NCBI RefSeq assembly: GCF_003318295.1
Contig: NZ_QOCW01000036.1
Coordinates: forward strand, 1 to 38,786
Direction: 5' to 3'
Origin: Bacillus taeanensis
Lineage (GTDB): Bacteria > Bacillota > Bacilli > Bacillales > UBA6769
Length of the DNA stretch: 38,786 nucleotides
The translations under genes were made by a program, and so were the position numbers. Below, piece after piece: positions 16,366 to 23,675 of the stretch (position 1 is its first letter; each line of letters begins with the position of its first letter). The notes under the pieces are model-generated. The model ran no database searches and was not told the origin of the DNA. It was given only the letters and a program-made list of their open reading frames with translations.

Positions 16366-17643
16366 TCAATAAGCAGGTAATAAAATTGAAAATTTTGTGC
16401 CAACATCTTTTTCGCTTGTTACTTTTATTTTCCCTTGGCAGGAATGAATGATTTGATAGCTTACCATCAATCCGATTCCTGTTCCTTTTTCTTTTAACGA
16501 ATAAAAAGGGGTTCCGAGTCGGTTGAGCTGCTCTTTTGTCATTCCGATTCCTTGATCTTCAATTTCAATTACTATGTGTTTATGATCTTGATAACAGGAA
16601 ATCGTTACAACACCGCCATTTGGCATTGCTTCAATCGCATTTTTAATCATATTAATGAGACATTGATTAAGCTTTTGCGGATTTACGATTACCGAACAAT
16701 TCTCAGAGAAGTTTGTTTGAAATTGCACATTGTTGTTTGAGGCGTATCCCTGCAAAATATTTAGAACACGGGTTAGCTGACTTCCGATTTCTACTATTTG
16801 CGTTTTACCATCTCCAGGCTTTGCCAGCGATAAAAACTCATTAATAATTTCATTTGCGCTATCTAACTCATCAAGAGATATTTGGATGTAATTCTTTTTT
16901 TCTTGGGACAAATCCGGTGTATTTAAAACTTGCAAAAATCCTCGTGTTACCTGCATTGGATTTCTAATTTCATGGGCAAACACACTCGTTAAATCACGAA
17001 GCATATTCATTTTTTCCGCATGCTGCAGTTCGAGCCTCATTTTTGCGTTTTCGCGAATCTCTTCAAGTAAAGAAACGGTGAGCCAGCTGGCTGTTAAAAT
17101 AACAGTTATATGAATAAGAAGCTGACTATTGAACGAGTTTATTAAAAATGTAAGGTTACCTAAAATAGCTAAAGCAATTGAGGAACAAATAAAAGGATAA
17201 AGAGACAATAAAATAAAACCTGAAGTTCGCTTTTTTCGATTTGCTTTTTTATAGAATTTACTTACAAGTAGTACGATTGGAATATACAATACTAATACGA
17301 TTAAATAATGATGAAGACCGGAAAATCCACCTAAAAAAATGCGGTAAAGAAGTGAGATTGCTGTAAGCAGCCACCCTGCCGTAGGCCCCCCGTATAAAAA
17401 GCCCTGTGTAATCGGGATAAGTCTAAGATCAAACCGATATTCAGTTGTTAAAAAATTAGGAAAAGACATAGAAGACAAAAGCGTTGTTACTAAAAAGGCA
17501 AATTCATAAATCTTTACTTTTTTCTTATGTTGAAAAACTAGCTTCTCACCAAATAATGTTTGATAAATAAAAATGGGTAAAATCACAATTAAAATTTGCA
17601 GCAGCAGATAATTGATATCATTCATTCTATTCACTTCGCTCAC
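16366..17643 (-). CDS. Membrane sensor histidine kinase, KinB-like
   Basis: 425 residues. The start is GTG 17643 or ATG 17625; neither has a strong SD. Six or so N-terminal helices include RLIPITQGFLYGGPTAGW and LLYRIFLGGF, the pattern of LytS/YhcK-type 5TM receptors. The kinase core follows: phospho-acceptor His at about 224 in FAHEIRNPMQVTRG, N-box MIKNAIEAMPNGG, G1 EDQGIGM and G2 GTGIGLMVSYQII. No PAS or HAMP domain. The length and layout match sporulation kinase KinB of B. subtilis (428 residues), so it may feed the Spo0F phosphorelay. No response regulator is adjacent, consistent with an orphan phosphorelay kinase. Divergent from the acyl-CoA synthetase gene. Confidence 0.8.
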   Translation of the reverse strand: MSEVNRMNDINYLLLQILIVILPIFIYQTLFGEKLVFQHKKKVKIYEFAFLVTTLLSSMSFPNFLTTEYRFDLRLIPITQGFLYGGPTAGWLLTAISLLYRIFLGGFSGLHHYLIVLVLYIPIVLLVSKFYKKANRKKRTSGFILLSLYPFICSSIALAILGNLTFLINSFNSQLLIHITVILTASWLTVSLLEEIRENAKMRLELQHAEKMNMLRDLTSVFAHEIRNPMQVTRGFLQVLNTPDLSQEKKNYIQISLDELDSANEIINEFLSLAKPGDGKTQIVEIGSQLTRVLNILQGYASNNNVQFQTNFSENCSVIVNPQKLNQCLINMIKNAIEAMPNGGVVTISCYQDHKHIVIEIEDQGIGMTKEQLNRLGTPFYSLKEKGTGIGLMVSYQIIHSCQGKIKVTSEKDVGTKFSILLPAY

Positions 17644-17811
17644 ATATAAAAATAAACTTATTGATTGATATTCCTATTATAACTAAGACACAGGAAAAAT
17701 AGTATGAGAGATTTCATTTGAAAGCATGCAAAATCTTATGAATTCTAGAAACATACGTTTATAATAGTAGACATTGAAAATTTATAACTAGCGTAAAAGT
17801 GAGGGAGAAGT

Positions 17812-19386
17812 ATGGTAGATTTAAATACATTTCGTGCACCAGAAAATTATAATATTGCAGATGAGATTGATAAGCATTTTTCTAATAAGCTTGCATTAAA
17901 GTGGGAAAATGAAGATGGGTTATATAATGAAATAACTTATGCCGAATTAATAAAAGAAGCGAATAAACTTGCAAATGGTTTAACAAAGTTAGGAATGAAA
18001 AAAGGGGATAAAGTACTCATTATGACGCCTCGGCTTATTGAGTCTTATGTGATTTATTTAGCGTGTTTAAAAGCCGGGATTGTGATTATTCCAGCTTCAG
18101 AGCTGCTTCGCGCGAAAGATATTGCGTATCGCCTGCAGCATGCGGAAGCCGCAGCTGTTATTTCTTATTACGAGTTTTGTGAAGAGTTTCATCATATAAA
18201 AGAAGAACTTCCGCATTTACGGTATAAAATTGCTTTCGGAGGCGAAGTAAGCGAATGGCTTCAGATGGAAAAGATTGCCGAATTGGAAGCAGAAGAATTT
18301 CATACCGTTGAAACGAGTAAAGAGGATATTGCGTTTCTTCCTTATACGTCAGGGACAACAGGACAGCCGAAAGGAGTTGTCCATAGTCATGGGTGGGGAT
18401 ATGCACATTTACGAATTGCATCAGAGCAATGGTTAAATATTGGTAAAAGTGATACGGTATGGGCAACAGCAGCACCTGGTTGGCAAAAATGGGTATGGAG
18501 TCCTTTTCTTTCAATTCTTGGTACAGGTGCGACAGGTTTTGTATACAGCGGCAAATTCCAGCCTCATAAGTATTTAACAATGCTAGAGAAGCATCAAATG
18601 AATGTTCTTTGCTGCACACCGACGGAATATCGAATGATGGCAAAGATGGATGGTTTACATAAATTTGCTCTCTCAAATTTACATAGCGCTGTTTCAGCTG
18701 GTGAAGCGTTAAATGGAGAAGTGATTGATGTATTTAAGCAGTATTTCAATGTGCAAATTCGTGATGGCTATGGACAAACAGAAAGCACGTTATTAATTGG
18801 CACATTAAAAGGAATGGAAAGTAAAGTCGGTTCAATGGGGAAACCAATTTTAGAAGATTTCATTGAAATAGTTGACGATGAAGGAAAGCCTGTTTCAGTT
18901 GGTGAGGTTGGTAATATTGCCATACATAAAGATCTTCCGGCGCTGTTTAACCGATATTATAAAGATAAAGATCGGACAGTTAAATCATTTCAAGGGGATT
19001 ATTTCTTAACAGGTGATCGTGCTTCAAAAGATGAAGATAACTATTTTTGGTTTCAAGGTAGAAGTGATGATGTAATTATTAGTTCAGGATATACAATAGG
19101 TCCTTTTGAAGTAGAAGATGCGTTAATGAAGCATGCGGCCGTAAAAGAATGTGCGGTTGTCGCAAGTCCTGATGCTGTAAGAGGAAATGTTGTAAAAGCA
19201 GTCATTATTTTAAAAGACGGTACTGAAGGAAGCGAAGCGTTAGTCAAAGAGCTTCAGCAATTTGTAAAGAAATTAACAGCTCCCTATAAATATCCAAGAA
19301 TTATAGAGTTTGTAGACTCCCTGCCAAAAACAGACTCTGGGAAAATTCGCCGCGTAGAATTGCGAAATGAAGCTGCAGTAAAGTAA
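17812..19386 (+). CDS. Acyl-CoA synthetase (AMP-forming), YtcI/MbcS-like
   Basis: 524 residues from ATG 17812 (SD GAGGGAGAAG). Adenylate-forming enzyme that activates a carboxylic acid with ATP and joins it to CoA. Visible core motifs: A3 LPYTSGTTGQPKGVVHSHG (about 178), A5 RDGYGQTES (about 318), A7 GDRASKDEDNYFWFQGR, A8 DDVIISSGYTIGPFEVEDAL, and A10 PKTDSGKIRR with the catalytic Lys near the C-terminus. It resembles the medium/branched-chain acyl-CoA synthetases of Bacillus (YtcI, MbcS) more than long-chain FadD. Single gene, cytosolic, followed by a terminator. Confidence 0.88.
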   Translation: MVDLNTFRAPENYNIADEIDKHFSNKLALKWENEDGLYNEITYAELIKEANKLANGLTKLGMKKGDKVLIMTPRLIESYVIYLACLKAGIVIIPASELLRAKDIAYRLQHAEAAAVISYYEFCEEFHHIKEELPHLRYKIAFGGEVSEWLQMEKIAELEAEEFHTVETSKEDIAFLPYTSGTTGQPKGVVHSHGWGYAHLRIASEQWLNIGKSDTVWATAAPGWQKWVWSPFLSILGTGATGFVYSGKFQPHKYLTMLEKHQMNVLCCTPTEYRMMAKMDGLHKFALSNLHSAVSAGEALNGEVIDVFKQYFNVQIRDGYGQTESTLLIGTLKGMESKVGSMGKPILEDFIEIVDDEGKPVSVGEVGNIAIHKDLPALFNRYYKDKDRTVKSFQGDYFLTGDRASKDEDNYFWFQGRSDDVIISSGYTIGPFEVEDALMKHAAVKECAVVASPDAVRGNVVKAVIILKDGTEGSEALVKELQQFVKKLTAPYKYPRIIEFVDSLPKTDSGKIRRVELRNEAAVK

Positions 19387-19391
19387 GAAAG

Positions 19392-19424
19392 AAGAGGTTG
19401 ATTCAAGCGAGTCAACCTCTTACT
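19392..19424. terminator. Terminator of the acyl-CoA synthetase gene
   Basis: AAGAGGTTGA (19392-19401) / TCAACCTCTT (19412-19421). The T-run is short, but the position between convergent genes fits. Confidence 0.7.
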
Positions 19425-19432
19425 TATGTTTG

Positions 19433-19690
19433 TTAATTATATTGCACAATGCCTCTGCTGTGCTGCTTTGCCACAGAAACCTCAAAATAATACTGCTCAT
19501 CTTCATAAATTCGATCAATAATAATAAGCACATCTTCAAATGCTTTTGAATGATTGACTGTGTTATTTTTAACCATAAATTCAATCATATTTTGGATTTC
19601 TACATTTATTCTTTGATCTAATTCTTCTTCCGACACTCGCTTGCTTCGGTTACATTCTTCAAAACCAATTGGATACTTAGGTATTTCCAT
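19433..19690 (-). CDS. Small acidic hypothetical protein
   Basis: 85 residues from ATG 19690, with GGAGGAATT upstream. It is hydrophilic and mostly helical in the middle (EEELDQRINVEIQNMIEFMV), with no Cys pair, membrane segment or known motif. I do not recognise the family. The good SD, position after a bidirectional terminator and own upstream spacer support a real gene. Function unknown. Confidence 0.6.
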   Translation of the reverse strand: MEIPKYPIGFEECNRSKRVSEEELDQRINVEIQNMIEFMVKNNTVNHSKAFEDVLIIIDRIYEDEQYYFEVSVAKQHSRGIVQYN

Positions 19691-19801
19691 CGTTTAATTC
19701 CTCCATTACTCAAATACGTGTATGTTTCAATCTAAATTAATTTAATCATAAACGTTATAAAACGATAGAAGCAAGTATTTATTCTGTAATAATATTATTT
19801 A

Positions 19802-19829
19802 TTGTATACCTAATGTATTTTGCTATAAT
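19802..19829 (+). promoter_or_regulatory. Extended -10 sigma-A promoter of the GGDEF gene
   Basis: TTGTAT (19802-19807), 16-base spacer ending in TGC, TATAAT (19824-19829). The TGC before the -10 gives an extended -10 element. Leader of about 60 bases. Confidence 0.65.
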
Positions 19830-19896
19830 TAATAAAGATTTTGTAAAAATAGAAAACATTAAAAAACGCACGCTATAGAAATGTAAAGGTGATAAA

Positions 19897-20793
19897 ATGA
19901 AGTGGAAAAACAGCCTTATAATTGTTCTTTTTCTATTTTTTACGTTTGTGTTAACTATTTTAGCTATATATAAAGCTGGGATGGACGTTACTTATCAACA
20001 TCTTTTCCCGATTTATATAGAAGGGATTACTTTTTTTGGGGTTTTATTTTGTTTACTATTAACAATTAACTTTAAAAGTGAACGAACCTTAATTGCCGGA
20101 TGGGTTTTTCTCTTAATCGGTTCATTTATAGATGTTCTTGATGAAGGAGAAGTTCTAGCCATTCCTCACATGGTTGAACTGGTTTTTGAAAATGGAATGT
20201 TTGCGGTTGGCATGGTTTTAATAAGTGTTGGTTTTTTAGTTATCATTGCGAGAGGAGAAAAAATGCATGAAAAATTAGAATACCTCGCTTTATATGATAC
20301 GTTAACAGACCTTCCAAACCGCAAAAAAATCTATCACTATTTAAGGGAATCATTAGAACATGCAAAATATAATGGTGAATATTTAGCTCTCATGTTTATA
20401 GATTTAGATGGTTTTAAGGAAGTAAATGATAGATGGGGCCATTTTTATGGAGATTCGCTGTTAAAGGAAGTAGCTAAAAGTCTAAAAAATAGTATAGATG
20501 AACGTGATATTGTGGGGAGGTTCGCGGGGGATGAATTTATTGTTATATTAAGAGATAGTGATCAACATAAAGCTTCATTAACAGCACAACGTATTATTGA
20601 AAATATTTCGTCAATTGAGATTAATACTAAAGACATATTAGTAACCCCCAGTATTGGAATAAGTTTATATCCTAATAATGGAAATAATGAAGATTTAATT
20701 AATAAAGCGGATAAAGCGATGTATTTTACTAAAAGAAGCGGTAAAAACAACTATACATTTTACTCGGAGGAATTAGAATGGAAAGAAAAGTAA
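19897..20793 (+). CDS. Membrane-bound diguanylate cyclase (GGDEF domain)
   Basis: 298 residues from ATG 19897 (SD AAAGGTGAT). Four N-terminal membrane helices (about 6-26, 36-57, 66-82, 98-117) lead to a GGDEF domain starting at LALYDTLTDLPNRKKIYHYL. The active loop is RFAGDEF at about 207-213 (AGDEF, a variant found in active enzymes), with the metal-binding FIDLDGFKEVND upstream. It should make c-di-GMP from two GTP at the membrane. The inhibitory I-site RxxD five residues before the loop is absent (DERD there), so product inhibition at that site is unlikely. No EAL domain. Single gene with its own promoter. Confidence 0.88.
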   Translation: MKWKNSLIIVLFLFFTFVLTILAIYKAGMDVTYQHLFPIYIEGITFFGVLFCLLLTINFKSERTLIAGWVFLLIGSFIDVLDEGEVLAIPHMVELVFENGMFAVGMVLISVGFLVIIARGEKMHEKLEYLALYDTLTDLPNRKKIYHYLRESLEHAKYNGEYLALMFIDLDGFKEVNDRWGHFYGDSLLKEVAKSLKNSIDERDIVGRFAGDEFIVILRDSDQHKASLTAQRIIENISSIEINTKDILVTPSIGISLYPNNGNNEDLINKADKAMYFTKRSGKNNYTFYSEELEWKEK

Positions 20794-20881
20794 AGTAAAG
20801 TTCCTAAATATTTATTTCTATAGGAAGGTCTTTTTTAAAGATAGGATATAATAGATAAAAAATAAAAGGAGTCTACTTAAG

Positions 20882-21553
20882 ATGAAAAAAACAATTTTAT
20901 CTAATAAGGTGACATCTTATCTCTTTTCTGTTTTTGTTATTGTAAGCTTTGTAGTGATTGCGGGATGTGGGCAAAGTAATAATCAAGAGGCAGAAGTGAC
21001 AGAGATAAATCATGCCGAGAGAATAGAAGTAGATAATAATCCGATTGCTACCATTGTTATGGAGAATGACAAAGAAATCAAAATCGAACTTTATCCAAAT
21101 ATCGCTCCGAATACAGTGCTTAACTTTATATCGTTAGCAAATCAAGGCTTTTATGATGGACTGATTTTTCATCGCGTTATTCCAGGCTTTATGATTCAAG
21201 GCGGTGACCCTGATGGAGCGGGGATGGGTGGACCTGGTTATTCAATTAAAGGGGAATTTGAGGCAAATGGGTTTGAAAATGAATTAAATCATGAAGAAGG
21301 CGTTATTTCAATGGCTCGCTCAAATTCTCCAGATTCTGCAGGGTCGCAATTTTTTATTATGGTTGAAAATGCCCCCCATCTAGATGGACAATATGCCGCC
21401 TTTGGAAAAGTAATTGAAGGAATCGAGACGGTTAAAGCAATTGTAAATGTAGAGAGAAATGACCAAGACAAGCCGCTTGAAGATCAAATCATGAAAACTG
21501 TAACCGTTGAAACATTTGGTGAAGAATACCAGGAGCCAGAGGTACAAAAATAG
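20882..21553 (+). CDS. Cyclophilin-type peptidyl-prolyl isomerase, lipoprotein
   Basis: 223 residues from ATG 20882 (SD AAAAGGAG). The signal sequence ends in lipobox IAGC, anchoring Cys29 on the outer face of the membrane. The cyclophilin domain has FHRVIPGFMIQGGDPDGAGM (catalytic Arg in FHR) and GSQFFIM, then LDGQYAAFGKV. It catalyses Xaa-Pro isomerisation in exported proteins, unlike the 143-residue cytosolic PpiB of B. subtilis. Single gene. Confidence 0.93.
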   Translation: MKKTILSNKVTSYLFSVFVIVSFVVIAGCGQSNNQEAEVTEINHAERIEVDNNPIATIVMENDKEIKIELYPNIAPNTVLNFISLANQGFYDGLIFHRVIPGFMIQGGDPDGAGMGGPGYSIKGEFEANGFENELNHEEGVISMARSNSPDSAGSQFFIMVENAPHLDGQYAAFGKVIEGIETVKAIVNVERNDQDKPLEDQIMKTVTVETFGEEYQEPEVQK

Positions 21554-21643
21554 GGCTTTGTTGCAGCTGATAGTATTGCTATTTAAATGTAATCTTTTAT
21601 AATGGACGAGTAAGGTTTTTAGTTGGAAAGGTTAGATAGGAGA

Positions 21644-21687
21644 GAGGTTGATTTAAAAACATAGGTTAAAACTAATAAGTCAACCTC
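21644..21687. repeat. Inverted repeat resembling the 19392 terminator arms
   Basis: GAGGTTGA (21644-21651) and TCAACCTC (21680-21687) with a 28-base AT-rich loop and no T-run. The same arms occur in the terminator at 19392-19421, 2.2 kb away. It might be a degraded terminator or an operator for the next gene. Confidence 0.35.
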
Positions 21688-21745
21688 AATATATGTAATA
21701 AAAATGCTGCAGGTAAAAGTGATATAGAAACGCGAGGGGAATAGA

Positions 21746-22696
21746 ATGTTGAAAAAGCGGTTATTACTTCTTGTGATGATCTTTACTTTTTCTGCTATTT
21801 TAATAGGTTTTGTATTAAAAGTATCAGGAAATGAAAAACCTAAAGTAGTCGTTGTTTTAAAAGATCTAGATACTCAATATTGGGAAATTGTAAAAGGTGG
21901 AGCGGAAAAAGGGTTTCGAGATTTTAATATAGATGGGAAAATTGTCGCCCCTTCTTATCAATCTGAAGAAGAGACTCAAGAAGAGTTACTGCCAAAAATA
22001 TTAAAAGAAAATCCAGACCTATTAATTATTTCTCCAATAGGTTCTACGGTTATTCCTATGTTAAAAGAGTTTGTTAAAAAGGATATTCCAGTACTGCTTT
22101 TAGATACGAATGATCCTTGGGAAGGTAAAACAGCTTATATTGGCACAGACAACCTTAACTTAGGAAGAAAAGCAGGTGCATTATTAGCTTCAGAGCTGCA
22201 GCCAGGAGATGAAGTGGCTATTATTGCCGGTGATATAAGCGTTTCTCCTATAAAAGAGCGAGTCGCTGGAGCGAAAGCGAGTTTAGAAGGGGCAGGAATT
22301 AAAATTGCAACAGAGAAATTAAAGCTGCCAAATGAACCTTTACCTGTTAAAAAAGAAATGAGAGAAATATTGCAAACTAATCCTAATGTTAAAGGTGTAT
22401 TTGCTACAACTGATATAATGGCAGTAAGTGCTTTAGAAGCCATAAAGGAGCAAGGGTATCACATGCCGGTTATAGGAGCAGATGGAATTATAGAGATGAT
22501 TGAATTAATTAAAGAGGGGACTTTAACAGGGACAGTTGCGCAAAATCCTTATGATATGGGATATATAGGTGTTGAAACGGCATTGAAAGTTTTAAATGGA
22601 AAAAAGGTTGAGAAAAATATCGATAGCGGTGTTGATATTATTACTGAAGATAATGCCGCACAGAAGCTAGAATTCTTAGAAAAATTATTAAGATAA
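21746..22696 (+). CDS. Periplasmic-binding-protein-like (RbsB/LacI fold) sugar-binding protein, orphan
   Basis: 316 residues from ATG 21746 (SD GAGGGG). One N-terminal hydrophobic segment (about 6-26) without a lipobox Cys suggests a membrane-anchored or secreted protein. The type I binding-protein fold is clear: VVVVLKDLDTQYWEIVKGGA, NPDLLIISPIGSTVIP, the lobe-crossing YIGTDNLNLGRKAG, and GVFATTDIMAVSALEAIKEQ. These proteins bind sugars, inositols or autoinducer-like ligands. No ABC permease or ATPase is nearby. It is followed 22 bases later by an inositol-monophosphatase-family gene with which it probably forms an operon. Ligand unknown. Confidence 0.85.
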   Translation: MLKKRLLLLVMIFTFSAILIGFVLKVSGNEKPKVVVVLKDLDTQYWEIVKGGAEKGFRDFNIDGKIVAPSYQSEEETQEELLPKILKENPDLLIISPIGSTVIPMLKEFVKKDIPVLLLDTNDPWEGKTAYIGTDNLNLGRKAGALLASELQPGDEVAIIAGDISVSPIKERVAGAKASLEGAGIKIATEKLKLPNEPLPVKKEMREILQTNPNVKGVFATTDIMAVSALEAIKEQGYHMPVIGADGIIEMIELIKEGTLTGTVAQNPYDMGYIGVETALKVLNGKKVEKNIDSGVDIITEDNAAQKLEFLEKLLR

Positions 22697-22718
22697 AGTG
22701 ATGGGAGAAGGATACAAT

Positions 22719-23489
22719 ATGTATAAACAGTATTTATCATTTGCTGTTGAGCTTGCGGAGAACGCAGGAAAAATGATGCTTCCGCATGCTGGACAAGCGG
22801 GGAATCAAACATTAAAAGCGTCCAGAGATTTTGTAACAGAAATGGATTTAAAAGTAGAAGATTTTATCATTAGCTCCATTAAAGAAGCTTATCCTGATCA
22901 CCACATTTTTAGTGAAGAAATCGGCAGCATTGAGGGAACAGGGGACTTTGAATGGGTCATTGATCCAATCGATGGGACAGTCAATTATAGTGTCGGCTTA
23001 CCACTTTATGGTGTGTCTATTGCCCTTACCCATCATAAAGAACCTATTGCTGCTGCGATTTGTTTGCCCGCTTTAGGAGAAACTTTTTGGGCTGCAAAAG
23101 GTGAAGGAACTTTTTTAAATGGTACTCCAATCAAAGTAAGAAACGTTGATCTTTCGCAATTATTTGTTTCATTTGGTGATTTTGCGAAAGATGGAAATAA
23201 AGAAAGCAATCGGGAGCGTTTAAGTATTTTAGAAACAATTGTGAATGACGTCTATCGAATTCGTATGATTGGCACAGCTGCTGTTACGTTAGCCTATATA
23301 GCGGCCGGAAGATTAGATGCTGCGATTTATCTTAATCCTAACTGGTATGACATTGCGGCTGGACAGCTGTTAATTACGGAAGCTGGAGGAATTAAGCAGT
23401 CAGCTGGGAAATACACCCTTTTTACTAACAAACAGGCGGGTGATGAACTTAGTAATCTACTGCTGGCAAAAGAAGATGCACACTTTTAA
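22719..23489 (+). CDS. Inositol monophosphatase family protein
   Basis: 256 residues from ATG 22719, chosen for GGGAGAAGG upstream; the GTG at 22698 has no SD. The metal-site motifs of the family are all present: FVTEMDLKVEDFI, FSEEIG (metal-binding Glu), WVIDPIDGTVNYSVGLPLYG and WYDIAAGQLLITEAGG. It is a Mg-dependent, Li-sensitive-type phosphatase that hydrolyses inositol phosphates or related sugar phosphates or nucleotides (3'-phosphoadenosine-type activity is possible). Its pairing with an orphan sugar-binding protein is unusual. Confidence 0.92.
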   Translation: MYKQYLSFAVELAENAGKMMLPHAGQAGNQTLKASRDFVTEMDLKVEDFIISSIKEAYPDHHIFSEEIGSIEGTGDFEWVIDPIDGTVNYSVGLPLYGVSIALTHHKEPIAAAICLPALGETFWAAKGEGTFLNGTPIKVRNVDLSQLFVSFGDFAKDGNKESNRERLSILETIVNDVYRIRMIGTAAVTLAYIAAGRLDAAIYLNPNWYDIAAGQLLITEAGGIKQSAGKYTLFTNKQAGDELSNLLLAKEDAHF

Positions 23490-23502
23490 CTGAAAATGGT
23501 TG

Positions 23503-23530
23503 TTGTCGAAAATGAAAATTTGTATATAAT
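23503..23530 (+). promoter_or_regulatory. Candidate sigma-A promoter
   Basis: TTGTCG (23503-23508), 16-base spacer, TATAAT (23525-23530). It would start a transcript near 23537, which then meets a terminator at 23576-23606 and does not reach pbpG unless read through. Confidence 0.4.
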
Positions 23531-23575
23531 TAGATTACAATAGCTTTTAGTTAATTAAAATGCTGGTGATAAATG

Positions 23576-23606
23576 AGGATTAGGTTAAAAAATCTAATCC
23601 TTTTTT
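23576..23606 (+). terminator. Terminator after the inositol phosphatase gene
   Basis: GGATTAG (23577-23583) / CTAATCC (23594-23600) followed by six T residues. It ends the upstream operon or a very short transcript from 23537. Confidence 0.75.
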
Positions 23607-23675
23607 GTATGAGAATTTTTTTGACTTATCATTTTAATAATCTTTCAAAATGAATATAGGAAGGATATTTCAATC

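Noticed and set aside
18158..18676. 172-codon minus-strand ORF inside the acyl-CoA synthetase
   Set aside because: Lies fully within a gene with complete adenylate-forming motifs; the translation has no recognisable domain and no SD.
23574..23655. 26-codon ORF starting in the loop after IMPase (MRIRLKNL...)
   Set aside because: Encoded across a terminator, weak SD, AT-driven composition.
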